Counted from the first letter of the stretch, positions 25,419 to 34,425 are shown. The stretch: 64,000 bases of DNA from Bacteroidetes bacterium UBA2364 (GCA_002344075.1 DDTM01000076.1:1-64000); one strand, 5' to 3'. Program-made: numbers and translations. The notes: generated by a model from the sequence alone, not told the origin.

Positions 25419-26414
25419 ATGATTACCTACCGCGATGCAGGCGTGAACATTGACGCCGGAAACGAAACGGTGAACCGTATTAAACCCTTAGTGCGGAGTA
25501 CTTTTACGCCGGGGGTACTGACAGACATTGGTGCCTTTGGTGCCTTTTTTAAACCCGATTTTACAACTTATCAGGAGCCTGTATTGGTCTCGTCGGTGGA
25601 TGGTGTGGGGACCAAGCTAAAGGTTGCTTTTCTAATGGATCGCCATAATACCATCGGGCAAGACTTGGTAAACCATTGTGTAAATGATATTGCTGTCTGT
25701 GGGGCCATTCCGATGTTCTTTATGGATTATTTCTCTACCGGATCCCTAAACCCTATGGTCGCCGAGGAAGTCATTTGGGGCTTTTCTATTGCATGTCGTG
25801 AAAATGGGTGTGCACTGATTGGGGGAGAAACCGCTGAAATGCCAGATTTATATGCGCCGGGTGAGTATGACCTAGCGGGAACCATCGTTGGCGTGGTAGA
25901 TCGGGCGCAAATCTTGGATGGTAGCCGCGTACAAGTTGGTGATGTCCTGATTGGATTGCCTTCTACAGGTTTACATACCAATGGCTATTCACTTGCTCGT
26001 AAAGTGCTTTTTAGTAAATATCAGATCGAGGATACTCCCGAAGCCTTGGGCGGGCGTGCTGTGGGTGAAGTTCTCTTGGATGTACATCGGTCTTATTTAT
26101 CTGCCATTCAACTACTCGCACAAAAAGACATGGCGCATGCTTTCGCGCATATTACGGGTGGTGGATTAATAGAAAACACCAAGCGTGTGATTCCGGAAGG
26201 CCTTGCGCTACAAGTTGATTGGTCTACTTGGGATAGGCCAGCTATATTTAACTGTATACAATCCATTGGTGGCGTGCCAGAAGACGATATGCGTCGAACT
26301 TTTAACCTTGGCATTGGTTTGGTTGCTGTGGTGGCTGCATCACAGGCCGAGGCCGTTTTGATGCTGTGGAGGGAGGCTGGAGAGAAACCTATTTTGATTG
26401 GAAAGGTGGTATGA
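25419..26414 (+). CDS. purM: Phosphoribosylformylglycinamidine cyclo-ligase (AIR synthetase)
   Basis: A 331-aa enzyme of purine synthesis that closes the imidazole ring of FGAM to give AIR, using ATP. Family features: YRDAGVNIDAGN at the N-terminus, GAFGAFF, SSVDGVGTKLKVAF, NDIAVCGAIPMFFMDY, GGETAEMPDLY and a late ITGGGLIENTKRVIP. Length is slightly below the usual 340-350 residues. The ATG at 25419 matches the normal PurM start; an in-frame alternative at 25368 adds a non-conserved hydrophobic leader. It is followed at 29 bases by gpsA. Confidence 0.95.
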   Translation: MITYRDAGVNIDAGNETVNRIKPLVRSTFTPGVLTDIGAFGAFFKPDFTTYQEPVLVSSVDGVGTKLKVAFLMDRHNTIGQDLVNHCVNDIAVCGAIPMFFMDYFSTGSLNPMVAEEVIWGFSIACRENGCALIGGETAEMPDLYAPGEYDLAGTIVGVVDRAQILDGSRVQVGDVLIGLPSTGLHTNGYSLARKVLFSKYQIEDTPEALGGRAVGEVLLDVHRSYLSAIQLLAQKDMAHAFAHITGGGLIENTKRVIPEGLALQVDWSTWDRPAIFNCIQSIGGVPEDDMRRTFNLGIGLVAVVAASQAEAVLMLWREAGEKPILIGKVV

Positions 26415-26443
26415 GAAACGGTTGGTGTCTAAAGGAGAAATAA

Positions 26444-27469
26444 ATGATGCATCCGCGTAAAATTGGTATTTTTGGTAGTGGAAGTTGGGGGACCGCCCTT
26501 GCTGTGGGCTTGGTGGAAAAAGGTCATAATGTCACCTTGTGGGCCCGTCGCGAAGAAGCCGCCGAAACCATGAGGCAAACCCACCACAATCCAGATTATC
26601 TTCGGGATATGTTCTTACCCCCCGATTTGGCGGTCACACATGATTTGACACTCGCTGCCCTGAATAAAGAAATGTGGGTAATAGCCACGCCTTCACAGGC
26701 TATCAGGGCATTGGCAACTACCCTAAAGCCCTATGCAAGCAAGAAATTGGTAGTGGTTTCGGTGGCGAAGGGTATTGAGAACGGAACATTGCTTACGACT
26801 TCACAGGTGTTGACCTCGGTGCTCGCCCCGGTGGTTCCTCACAGTCATATCGGCGTTTTGTATGGTCCCAGTCATGCAGAAGAGGTAGTTCAGGGGATGC
26901 CCACCACAGTGGTGGCTGCGGCAGGGTCTCTGGGAACGGCCCAAGAGATTCAACGTACTTTTATGAGCAAAAAGCTCCGGATCTATGTTAACCCGGATTT
27001 ATTGGGTGTTGAAATTTCCGGCTCAGTTAAAAATGTGATGGCCATTGCTGCTGGTATCAGTGATGGAGTGGGGTATGGTGATAATACAAAAGCGGCTATT
27101 CTGACACGCGGCATGGCCGAGATCCGGCGTTTGGGGTTAGCAATGGGGGCCCGTCCTGAAACGTTTTCCGGTTTGGCAGGAATCGGAGATTTGGTTGTAA
27201 CGTGCATGAGCCGTCATAGTCGAAACCGTTACGTGGGCGAGCAAATCGGGAAAGGCCGTACATTGGCCGAAATTGAAGCCCAAATGAATATGGTGGCTGA
27301 AGGTGTACGAACCACCCAGTCGGTAATGGAACTTGCCCGTAAACTGCATGTAGAAATGCCTATTACCGAAGCAGTCCATTCACTCCTGTTCGAGGGTAAA
27401 AAGCCTCAGGAAGTGGTGATGCACCTGATGAGTAGGGCAGCGAAAAATGAGATGGACTGGTTGGGCTGA
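26444..27469 (+). CDS. gpsA: NAD(P)-dependent glycerol-3-phosphate dehydrogenase
   Basis: A 341-aa cytosolic enzyme that reduces dihydroxyacetone phosphate to sn-glycerol 3-phosphate for phospholipid synthesis. Evidence: nucleotide-binding GIFGSGSWGTALA (8-20), VTLWARR, VSVAKGIENGT (substrate lysine), YGPSHAEEVVQGMPTTVVAA, SGSVKNVMAIAAGISDG (catalytic lysine), LAGIGDLVVTCMSRHSRNR and a C-terminal EGVRTTQSV. Length is normal. A strong Shine-Dalgarno match (AAAGGAG at 26431-26437) lies six bases before the ATG. The genes purM, gpsA and the AlbA_2 gene are closely spaced and probably co-transcribed. Confidence 0.95.
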   Translation: MMHPRKIGIFGSGSWGTALAVGLVEKGHNVTLWARREEAAETMRQTHHNPDYLRDMFLPPDLAVTHDLTLAALNKEMWVIATPSQAIRALATTLKPYASKKLVVVSVAKGIENGTLLTTSQVLTSVLAPVVPHSHIGVLYGPSHAEEVVQGMPTTVVAAAGSLGTAQEIQRTFMSKKLRIYVNPDLLGVEISGSVKNVMAIAAGISDGVGYGDNTKAAILTRGMAEIRRLGLAMGARPETFSGLAGIGDLVVTCMSRHSRNRYVGEQIGKGRTLAEIEAQMNMVAEGVRTTQSVMELARKLHVEMPITEAVHSLLFEGKKPQEVVMHLMSRAAKNEMDWLG

Positions 27470-27490
27470 TGCTATTTTACCCCCAAATGA

Positions 27491-28129
27491 ATGACTGTAC
27501 AAGCATTGCAGCGCCTCATCCAAATAGGAGAAGGTTTGCACATTGAGTTTAAGAAAAAAATTCCAGAGCCAGAGCGGATTGCCAAAGAAATCATCGCATT
27601 GGCCAATACAAAGGGTGGCAAAATTCTGGTGGGCATAGAAGATGATGGAACCGTGTGCGGGGTTCGAGATGCAGACGAGGAAACCTTTGCATTGAAGCAG
27701 GCCATGGTCCGGCATATCTCGCCAGAAGTCGAGCACGATATTGAGGTGGTTCCCGTCTCGCGCAAAAAAGATGTTTTGGTACTTTCGATCCCAAACAGCC
27801 ATAAAAAGCCACACTTTCTGATTTCTAAAGATGGAATGCGGAAAATTGCTTTTGTGCGCCTCGAAGATAAGAGCATTGAAGCCAGCAAAGAGATGGTTCG
27901 GATTATGCGGGACGAGCAAAATCCGCGTGATGTCCAATTCGAGTTTGGAGAAAAAGAACGCAAACTGATGGCTTATCTGGATCGATACGAAAAAATTACC
28001 GTTTCTCAATTTGCACGATTGGCAGACATTCCTCCTAAGCAGGCAGCGCACACTTTGGTACTATTGGTTCGGGCAAATATTCTGATGTTAAAACCACAAG
28101 AAGATGAAGATTTATACCTTGTGGCCTGA
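27491..28129 (+). CDS. AlbA_2 (Schlafen-type) domain protein with C-terminal helical domain
   Basis: A 212-aa protein whose first about 125 residues are an AlbA_2/Schlafen ATPase-like domain: GLHIEFKKKIPEPERIAKEIIALANTKGG (helix then the TKGG turn), LVGIEDDGTVCGV and a later FVRLEDKSIEASKEM. A C-terminal domain (about 145-212) looks like a winged helix (KITVSQFARLADIPPKQAAHTLVLLVRANIL). This suggests a nucleic-acid-binding regulator; many AlbA_2 proteins lie next to defence or stress genes, but here the neighbours are gpsA and mscL. It starts 21 bases after gpsA and is probably co-transcribed. Confidence 0.82.
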   Translation: MTVQALQRLIQIGEGLHIEFKKKIPEPERIAKEIIALANTKGGKILVGIEDDGTVCGVRDADEETFALKQAMVRHISPEVEHDIEVVPVSRKKDVLVLSIPNSHKKPHFLISKDGMRKIAFVRLEDKSIEASKEMVRIMRDEQNPRDVQFEFGEKERKLMAYLDRYEKITVSQFARLADIPPKQAAHTLVLLVRANILMLKPQEDEDLYLVA

Positions 28130-28224
28130 AGGGTTAAACCGTTGGCCTTTACTTTAAATCAAAAAGCACTTACCTTGTTTTTGTTACTTTCTGTTAATCA
28201 TTAAAATCCCTCCGGAGAAATAAA

Positions 28225-28521
28225 ATGAGTATGATGTCCGAGTTTAAAGAGTTTATTGCCAAAGGCAATGTAATGGATCTGGCTGTTGGTGTAATCATCG
28301 GAGCCGCATTCCAGAAGATAGTGGACAGTTTGGTTAATGACTTGCTTATGCCAATTGTTGGCATATTCTTGGGCGGAGTGGACTTTTCCGCACTCGAATA
28401 TACGGTCGGAAGTGCTACCCTAAAATATGGGATGTTCATTCAGGCTGTGATTAACTTTGTTGTCATTGCTTTTGTTGTCTTCCTGATTGTACGATGGGTG
28501 AATAAAGTTCGTAATAAATAG
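28225..28521 (+). CDS. mscL: Large-conductance mechanosensitive channel, C-terminally short
   Basis: A 98-aa inner-membrane channel that opens under membrane tension to release solutes in hypo-osmotic shock. The N-terminal helix (MSEFKEFIAKGNVMDLAV), the pore helix TM1 (VGVIIGAAFQKIVDSLVNDLLMP), the GG turn and TM2 (about 70-92) are intact. The periplasmic loop is short compared with Escherichia coli and the protein stops at KVRNK, so the cytoplasmic helical bundle (about 30 residues) is missing. Bundle-less MscL is known to gate, so it is probably functional. The sequence after the stop does not resume an MscL frame. A CCGGAGAAATAA Shine-Dalgarno region precedes the ATG. Confidence 0.93.
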   Translation: MSMMSEFKEFIAKGNVMDLAVGVIIGAAFQKIVDSLVNDLLMPIVGIFLGGVDFSALEYTVGSATLKYGMFIQAVINFVVIAFVVFLIVRWVNKVRNK

Positions 28522-28540
28522 GCGACTTTGTGAATATGTA

Positions 28541-28574
28541 AAGGGCTGTCCAAACTTAGACAGCCCTTTTTTTA
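28541..28574 (+). terminator. Rho-independent terminator after mscL
   Basis: Ten-base perfect stem (AAGGGCTGTC with GACAGCCCTT), eight-base loop and a T run on the plus strand, between the convergent mscL and tatD genes. Confidence 0.88.
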
Positions 28575-28635
28575 TTAAATTTAGTTGTTTATTTGCAGAC
28601 CCTTTCTCTTTTTTATTCAGTGAGTGAGCCTTTTT

Positions 28636-29436
28636 TTAAAACTCTTTTGGTTCAAGTGGTGGGATGCCAAAGAGTATTTCCGCATTCTTGGTAGTTATTT
28701 CTGCAATGGCAGACACCGAAACCTTTTTCACTTCCGCGAGTTTTTCGGCGACCCACAGTAAAAAAGAAGGTTCATTTCGTTTTCCCCGTCGCGGCTGAGG
28801 AGCAAGGAAGGGAGCATCTGTTTCCAGAACCAAACGATCAAAAGGCACATGGGCGATGTCTTCCGGAATAGTACTTTTTTTATACGTCAGAACGCCGCCA
28901 AGACCCAGATGAAACCCCAGATCGAGCGCTGCTTCGCCCACCCATGCAGGTCCGCTAAAGCAATGAAAGATTCCCCTTAGCCGTTCTCCGTTTGGATGCG
29001 CACGCTTTTCTTCACGGAGTAACCGTACCACATCTTCGGAGGCCTCTCGGTTATGAATTACCAATGGCAGGTTTTGTTCAATGGATAGTCGAATGTGCCG
29101 CCGGAAAAAGTCCTGCTGCTTTTCATCAAATGTCCGGTCCCAATAATAATCTAGCCCGCTTTCACCTACCGCCACCACTTTAGGATGGGTACAAAAAGCC
29201 ACAATGTGCTCGAAATCACGATCAGTGGCGTCTTTCACATCCGATGGGTGAATAGCACTCATCACATACAAACCGTCATACTGGTCGGCCAGAACCAATG
29301 CCGCTTCAATACTTTTGATGTCTATGGCCGGCATGATAATCCGGTTAACACCTGCATCAAATGCCCGCCGAATCATCTCGTCCCGGTCTTGGTCAAATTG
29401 TGGTAGGTAGAGATGGGCGTGTGTATCTATAAACAT
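28636..29436 (-). CDS. TatD-family metal-dependent hydrolase (DNase)
   Basis: A 266-aa TIM-barrel enzyme of the TatD/YcfH family, which act as 3-prime to 5-prime exonucleases on DNA or as D-aminoacyl-tRNA deacylases. Metal ligands can be seen in order: FIDTHAHLY (HxH), GESGLDYYW (Glu), LVIHNREA (His), IFHCFSG (His) and LETDAPFLAP (Asp). Usual length is about 260. It begins 29 bases after the preceding hydrolase gene on the same strand, so it is probably the last gene of an aroK-hydrolase-tatD transcript, ending in the convergent terminator region before mscL. Confidence 0.9.
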   Translation of the reverse strand: MFIDTHAHLYLPQFDQDRDEMIRRAFDAGVNRIIMPAIDIKSIEAALVLADQYDGLYVMSAIHPSDVKDATDRDFEHIVAFCTHPKVVAVGESGLDYYWDRTFDEKQQDFFRRHIRLSIEQNLPLVIHNREASEDVVRLLREEKRAHPNGERLRGIFHCFSGPAWVGEAALDLGFHLGLGGVLTYKKSTIPEDIAHVPFDRLVLETDAPFLAPQPRRGKRNEPSFLLWVAEKLAEVKKVSVSAIAEITTKNAEILFGIPPLEPKEF

Positions 29437-29465
29437 GAATAACTTCTTCTGCTTTCTGGATAGGG

Positions 29466-31370
29466 TTAGGGTTTGTTTTTGAGGATTTGTACTTCTACAT
29501 AGCTGTTATTAAATACTTTGTGTGTGGCGCGTACAAAGTCTTTTTCGTCTGCGAAATAGATGTTCGGGACATATTTCTGCGGATTCCGGTCAAATAGAGG
29601 GAACATGGTACTTTGGACTTGGATCATGATTCGGTGTCCTTTTTTGAACGTATGCAAGACATCCTGCAAAGGGAATTGGATTTTCGTTTCGGTATTGGCC
29701 CGAATGGGCTGTGGTTTGTCGAATCCATTGCGATAACGTCCGCGCATGATTTCACTTCGTACCATCATCTGATACCCTGCCATATGAATGTTTTTATGGG
29801 GCATATGTGGATGATTTTTAGCATTGGGAGGAAATACATCTATGAGTTTTACCACAAAATCGGCATCGGAACCCGTAGTGGCAATGTTTAGTTGCGCCAA
29901 GATTTCACCGCCCAAGGTTATGTCTTCTGTTAGTACCTCGCTTTGGAACGCCAGGACGTCTGGGCGGGTCGAAAAGCATCGTTGATCGTCAGACATGTAT
30001 TGGTGCATGGTTAAGCCTTCGATGGTGGGTACGAGACACCGAGAAGGTACGGGTTTCTGTGGATCCGAGATATAGGCCGCAAAATTTTTGGGCATGGGGG
30101 CTTTTGTTTCCAATCTTCCAGTATGATTGAGGTAGAATCGCTGTTTCTCGGCATTGGGATGGGGCCATTGTTCAAATTTTTCCCATGAGTGTCGCCCTGT
30201 ATCAAATAGATAAGCATCGGGAAGCCCTGTTTTTCCATCTCCAGTTCCTTTCAAGAAATGTCGGAAGAAGGGTGCTTCCATATTTTTTTGATAGAAAACA
30301 GCTAGGCTATCGCCAAAATAATGATCGCCATGTCTTGTATGGGCTTCTGCGTCTGCATTCCATTGACCATGCGAGAAGGGTCCCATTACCAATGTGTTGT
30401 ATGTACCCGGACTGTTCCGCTCGATGGTTTTATACACCGTCAATGGGCCATATAGATCTTCGGCATCAAACCATCCTCCAACCGTCATGGTGGCTGTTTT
30501 TGTGTTGCGGAGGTGCTGTTTTACGCCTCTTGCCTGCCAAAATGCATCGTAATTAGGATGATTAATGATTTGATTCCAGAATTCGTTGTTTTTGTAAAAC
30601 CGTTCGGTGGTATTTTTGAGCGGCCCAAGCGCCAGTTGAAAAGCATAATCATCCGGTAACCCTTCCTGAACCATCGAAGATAACCACCAATGTTTTTCGG
30701 TTGGCCCACCCGTTGGAATTCCAAACAAGGGATAGGTGTAAAAATAGCCTTGCGTTAAGGCACCATTGTGGTGAAAGTCCTCGAAGTAAAAATCGGTTAC
30801 TGGGGCCTGGGGGCTTGCAGCAACCAGGGCCGGATGACCAGACAAGATGCCCATTGTGGTATAAAAGCCGGGATAAGACGTGCCATATTGCCCCACTTTG
30901 CCATTGTTATGGGGGATGTTCTTGAGTAGCCACTCGATGGTATCGTAGGCGTCGGAAGCCTCGTCGGTCTCTGTTCCTTTTTTGTTTGGAATAAATGGAC
31001 GAACATTGGTCCAGTCTCCTTCCGACTTGTAGCGCCCCCGAACATCCTGATTCACAAAAATATACTTCTCCTTGACCATCGTTTCAGAAGGTCCAGGTCT
31101 GCTGGAGTAGTTGTTTATGCCATACGGTGCCACCGAGTAACAGGTACGCATGAGGACCATCGGGTAGGTCAGGCTCTCTGATGCTTCTTTTGGGACATAG
31201 ACAATTGTAAACAACTTTACGCCATCGCGCATGGGAATATAGTACTCGTATTTCTGGTAGTGTATTTTTACCCAAGCAGCATTGATCGTTTGCCCTGTCG
31301 CAAATATAGGAGCTACGACAAAAAGCCCGATGAAGAATAGTACACGGAGGTGAAGTCGTGACGGATTCAT
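29466..31370 (-). CDS. CocE/NonD family S15-type hydrolase, alpha-amino acid ester hydrolase-like
   Basis: A 634-aa secreted hydrolase with a signal peptide (about 1-27, ending TGQ). The alpha/beta-hydrolase domain begins at YYIPMRDGVKL. The nucleophile lies in YGTSYPGF (G-x-S-x-x-G), the acid aspartate in GGWFDAEDLYGP and the histidine in PFSHGQW. A C-terminal jelly-roll domain (about 445-634) is typical of X-Pro dipeptidyl peptidases, cocaine esterase and alpha-amino acid ester hydrolases. The FHHNGALTQGYF segment is closest to the last group, which act on alpha-amino acid esters and beta-lactams. The real substrate is unknown; peptide or ester scavenging in the periplasm is the simplest view. 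It lies 21 bases after aroK. Confidence 0.88.
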   Translation of the reverse strand: MNPSRLHLRVLFFIGLFVVAPIFATGQTINAAWVKIHYQKYEYYIPMRDGVKLFTIVYVPKEASESLTYPMVLMRTCYSVAPYGINNYSSRPGPSETMVKEKYIFVNQDVRGRYKSEGDWTNVRPFIPNKKGTETDEASDAYDTIEWLLKNIPHNNGKVGQYGTSYPGFYTTMGILSGHPALVAASPQAPVTDFYFEDFHHNGALTQGYFYTYPLFGIPTGGPTEKHWWLSSMVQEGLPDDYAFQLALGPLKNTTERFYKNNEFWNQIINHPNYDAFWQARGVKQHLRNTKTATMTVGGWFDAEDLYGPLTVYKTIERNSPGTYNTLVMGPFSHGQWNADAEAHTRHGDHYFGDSLAVFYQKNMEAPFFRHFLKGTGDGKTGLPDAYLFDTGRHSWEKFEQWPHPNAEKQRFYLNHTGRLETKAPMPKNFAAYISDPQKPVPSRCLVPTIEGLTMHQYMSDDQRCFSTRPDVLAFQSEVLTEDITLGGEILAQLNIATTGSDADFVVKLIDVFPPNAKNHPHMPHKNIHMAGYQMMVRSEIMRGRYRNGFDKPQPIRANTETKIQFPLQDVLHTFKKGHRIMIQVQSTMFPLFDRNPQKYVPNIYFADEKDFVRATHKVFNNSYVEVQILKNKP

Positions 31371-31391
31371 ATGATTGTGTTATCTATTTGT

Positions 31392-31961
31392 TTATAAAGG
31401 ATTAGGGTTAGATTTATTAGTAGGAATGCGGTAGTGGTACAAGGCACGAGCAACGGCATCCACCGATTCACCCACTTGTTGTTTGGCTAAGTTGATTTGA
31501 ATGTGGGCCTGTTCATAAAAAGGTTTGCGGACGGCCAGCATCTCGGAAATCCGCTGATACAAAATCGTTCGAGGAACCACTTGCCCATTTTTATCCAGCA
31601 ATAGCGGGCGATGGGTACTATACCGCAGCCGCTCGGTCAGTTCCTCGGCAGATAAGGCAAGATACACCACCAAACCATTCTGAAGCGCCCATTTCAGGTT
31701 TTCCGGCTGCAAAAGTGCACCGCCCCCCAGCCCAATCACAAAGTGTTTTAAGGCAACTGTTTTAAACAATACTTCTGATTCTATACGCCGGAAAGCTTTT
31801 TCCCCGAATTGGGTAAAATACGTAGGAATATCCATTCCGATGTGCTTCTCCACTTCTACATCTAGATCCAGAAATGTATAACCAAGTACATTTGACAAAA
31901 TAGCACCGATGGTACTCTTGCCGCATCCCATAAATCCCGTTAAGTAAATCCGTTCGTGCAT
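31392..31961 (-). CDS. aroK: Shikimate kinase
   Basis: A 189-aa kinase that phosphorylates shikimate in aromatic amino acid synthesis. Features: Walker A GFMGCGKST (residues 8-16), shikimate-binding DLDVEVEKH, the FRRIESEVL segment, the GLGGGALL motif and the lid RPLLL. The ATG at 31961 gives the normal length; the frame is open further upstream but adds 26 unrelated residues. It is the first gene of a minus-strand set with the CocE-like hydrolase and tatD. It is divergent from truA with about 140 bases between them. Confidence 0.93.
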   Translation of the reverse strand: MHERIYLTGFMGCGKSTIGAILSNVLGYTFLDLDVEVEKHIGMDIPTYFTQFGEKAFRRIESEVLFKTVALKHFVIGLGGGALLQPENLKWALQNGLVVYLALSAEELTERLRYSTHRPLLLDKNGQVVPRTILYQRISEMLAVRKPFYEQAHIQINLAKQQVGESVDAVARALYHYRIPTNKSNPNPL

Positions 31962-32100
31962 GATTGTTCTTAACTTTAAGGAAATAGTGCAAGGTAGCGC
32001 TTTAAGGCGCCTGTATGCAAGCACTACAAAACCGCTCAACGGTACATTCTGACCGAAACCCTAGACCAGTTGACTTTCTGAATTCATTATCTGAAAATTT

Positions 32101-32835
32101 ATGGTTACATATCGTTTATTAATAGAATACGATGGCGCTTCCTTTGCTGGATGGCAAATTCAGGAGAACCAAATGACCATACAGGGGGCCCTTGAAAAAG
32201 CGCTTTATGTCTTATTTAGGCAGGATATAAGATTGGTTGGGTCGGGTAGAACAGACGCGGGAGTACATGCACGTGGACAAATGGCCCATTTTGTGGCACC
32301 ACGTTTTATTGAACCATACCGTCTGAGAAAATCATTAAATGGCCTTGTGCCTGCAACCATTGCTATCCGCTCCGTGGAAGAAGCGCCAACTGGTTTCCAT
32401 GCCCGCTTCGACGCAACAGAGCGCGGGTATCGGTATCGAATATCAACCGAACCATTTACCTTGGAACGCGGCTTTCGTTGGCTGGTAAGACCTGTTCCAA
32501 ACATAGACCAGATGAACCAAGCCGCCCATTTTTTGGTAGGGGAACACCATTTTGGCTCATTCTGCATTACCCAATCCGAAACCCAAAACCGGATTTGTTT
32601 GGTTAGCCGTGCAGAATGGACTTCGGAAGCCACCGAAGGTTTTTATTGTTTTGAAATTGCTGCCAATCGTTTTCTACATGGGATGGTGCGTACCATTGTG
32701 GGAACGTTGGTGGAGGTAGGGCATGGTAAACGAAGCCCAGAATCCCTTAAAACCATTCTTGCCGCACAGGACCGTCGGAGGGCTGGATATGCAGCACCGG
32801 CACATGGTTTGGTGCTGGAATATGTCCGCTATTAA
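32101..32835 (+). CDS. truA: tRNA pseudouridine(38-40) synthase
   Basis: A 244-aa enzyme that isomerises uridines 38-40 in the tRNA anticodon arm. The catalytic aspartate is D52 in GSGRTDAGVHARGQ; other family patterns are YDGASFAGWQIQ, RFDATERGYRYRI and the C-terminal MVRTIVGTLVEVG with GLVLEYVRY. Length is normal. Only 12 bases separate it from the kelch-like lipoprotein gene, suggesting co-transcription. Confidence 0.95.
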   Translation: MVTYRLLIEYDGASFAGWQIQENQMTIQGALEKALYVLFRQDIRLVGSGRTDAGVHARGQMAHFVAPRFIEPYRLRKSLNGLVPATIAIRSVEEAPTGFHARFDATERGYRYRISTEPFTLERGFRWLVRPVPNIDQMNQAAHFLVGEHHFGSFCITQSETQNRICLVSRAEWTSEATEGFYCFEIAANRFLHGMVRTIVGTLVEVGHGKRSPESLKTILAAQDRRRAGYAAPAHGLVLEYVRY

Positions 32836-32847
32836 TCTGCCATAACT

Positions 32848-34206
32848 ATGTCTTATTTGGTTGATCAACGAATTTATACTCTCTTTTTGCTGTCGCTTAT
32901 AATTCTACTTACGGGGTGCGAGCGTGAGTTCATTGAACCTAAAGCCCCTGGTATTAAAGTTTTTTCGCCGCAAAATCCAGATGTTGTGGTGGATGATTTT
33001 ACTATTTTTGTTTCTGTAGAAGCCTCTTCGTTCCAAGACATTGAAAGCGTTACTATACGTGGCAATGCGGTTGCCTTCAACCGGTCCAATGGTAGATGGG
33101 AAGGCAATGTCGGCCTTAAAGCGGGTGTGAATACCATTGTAATAGCTGCAACCGATATAGATGGTTTGGTGGCGCGGGATACGCTCCAGATTCTTCGATT
33201 GTACCCTCGTCTTGCTCTCGGTTCGATCAAAATACCCTATGCCGTTGGTGGGCACAGCGCTACCCTGTTGCCAACGGGGGAGCTGCTTATCTCTGGTGGT
33301 GCCAAAAACTATGATGAGCCGGCAATAAACGAAGCCTTTGTGATTGATCCACAAAATGAGTCGCCACAGTTGACCCGTGGCCGTATGGTTGCTGCTCGTA
33401 CTGGACATGCGACTGTCGTTTTGCCGGATGGTCGGGCGCTCCTGTTGGGCGGAAGCCGGAGGGATAACCCGGTGACCATAAATGACTTGGTGGAAACCGT
33501 AGAAGTCTATGATCCTGAATTAGAAGTGTTTTCGCCGGTGCCGGTAGGTTTTAACGACCCTATTCGTAGGACACACCACGCCGCATACACAATGCCTGAT
33601 CCTCAAAAACCGAAAGACTTGCTTATTTACCTTTTTGGTGGGCGTGGTGATATTCGTTATGGTACCTCGCCTACACTTGGTACACGGCAGGATTTACGGG
33701 TATTCCGCTTCCGAAACGATTCTTTGTTGGCCGTCGGACCCACGTTTGGATTTATTTTTAAGCCGATGGAAGGGCCAAGCCTCATTCGGTATCTCACCCT
33801 GAACAATCCTACAGAACATCGTTTTCTGATCACTGGTGCACGTTTTTCGAGCACCTCCGTACCCTCGTCGGCTAATTTCCGCCTTTATCAACGCGGTACC
33901 TCTCTCACCGAAGTGCCTATGGCCGCTTTTAAATCGTCAAGAATCCGTCATAGTAGTAGCATTTTACCCAATAATGTCATAATTTTCATGGGTGGCGTAG
34001 TCAATGCACCCAGCGATGCATTGAGGAGCATCGAGGCTTATGCACCACTCTCCCAAAAAATGTATCGTTTTGGCGAAACCGTTTTTTTACCCGAACGGCG
34101 TTTTGGCCATACTGCAACTAATTGGACAAATGGACGAATATTGGTGGTAGGGGGATTTGACCAAAATGGGAACGCCCTCTCTAGCTTGCACTATTGGACG
34201 TTTTAA
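32848..34206 (+). CDS. Kelch-like beta-propeller lipoprotein
   Basis: A 452-aa lipoprotein (hydrophobic core then LLTGC, cysteine at about residue 24). Residues about 33-115 form an Ig-like, bacterial-type beta-sandwich (VEASSFQDIESVTIRGNAVAFN and WEGNVGLKAGVNTIVIAATD are typical of this fold). The remainder is a propeller with kelch-style blades: VGGHSATLLPTGELLISGG, RTGHATVVLPDGRALLLGG, RFGHTATNWTNGRILVVGG. It has no visible catalytic residues and probably binds protein or glycan at the outer membrane. It follows truA after 12 bases, an unrelated partner, and precedes a 64-aa membrane protein by four bases. Confidence 0.82.
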   Translation: MSYLVDQRIYTLFLLSLIILLTGCEREFIEPKAPGIKVFSPQNPDVVVDDFTIFVSVEASSFQDIESVTIRGNAVAFNRSNGRWEGNVGLKAGVNTIVIAATDIDGLVARDTLQILRLYPRLALGSIKIPYAVGGHSATLLPTGELLISGGAKNYDEPAINEAFVIDPQNESPQLTRGRMVAARTGHATVVLPDGRALLLGGSRRDNPVTINDLVETVEVYDPELEVFSPVPVGFNDPIRRTHHAAYTMPDPQKPKDLLIYLFGGRGDIRYGTSPTLGTRQDLRVFRFRNDSLLAVGPTFGFIFKPMEGPSLIRYLTLNNPTEHRFLITGARFSSTSVPSSANFRLYQRGTSLTEVPMAAFKSSRIRHSSSILPNNVIIFMGGVVNAPSDALRSIEAYAPLSQKMYRFGETVFLPERRFGHTATNWTNGRILVVGGFDQNGNALSSLHYWTF

Positions 34207-34210
34207 TGCT

Positions 34211-34405
34211 ATGAAAACTAGTTTACAACATATTCTTCGCCTACTCATGGTCGCCATTGTTCTCATGTCAGCCTTTTCGCTCTTGGGCGTGGTAGTGGAT
34301 ATTGCCCAGACACTCTTAGGCATCAGTTTACGTATGCTCGTCTTGCTTTTGGTGGTCTTTATTGTTTTGGGCGTGGTGAATGGAGTTTTAAATCGCAAGA
34401 AATAA
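34211..34405 (+). CDS. Small membrane protein (64 aa)
   Basis: A 64-aa protein with two hydrophobic helices (about residues 10-32 and 38-58) and a basic end (NRKK). Its ATG lies four bases after the kelch-like gene, so it is probably co-translated. It is not recognised; the size and hairpin topology are like small accessory membrane subunits. The in-frame ATG at 34157 lies inside the previous gene and would add 18 non-hydrophobic residues. Confidence 0.6.
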   Translation: MKTSLQHILRLLMVAIVLMSAFSLLGVVVDIAQTLLGISLRMLVLLLVVFIVLGVVNGVLNRKK

Positions 34406-34425
34406 ATGGTTTCGTTATAAATTGT

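Noticed and set aside
29461..31410. TTAGGG-like telomere-type repeats near 19400, 29465 and 31405
   Set aside because: They are isolated one or two unit matches at gene ends with no tandem array.
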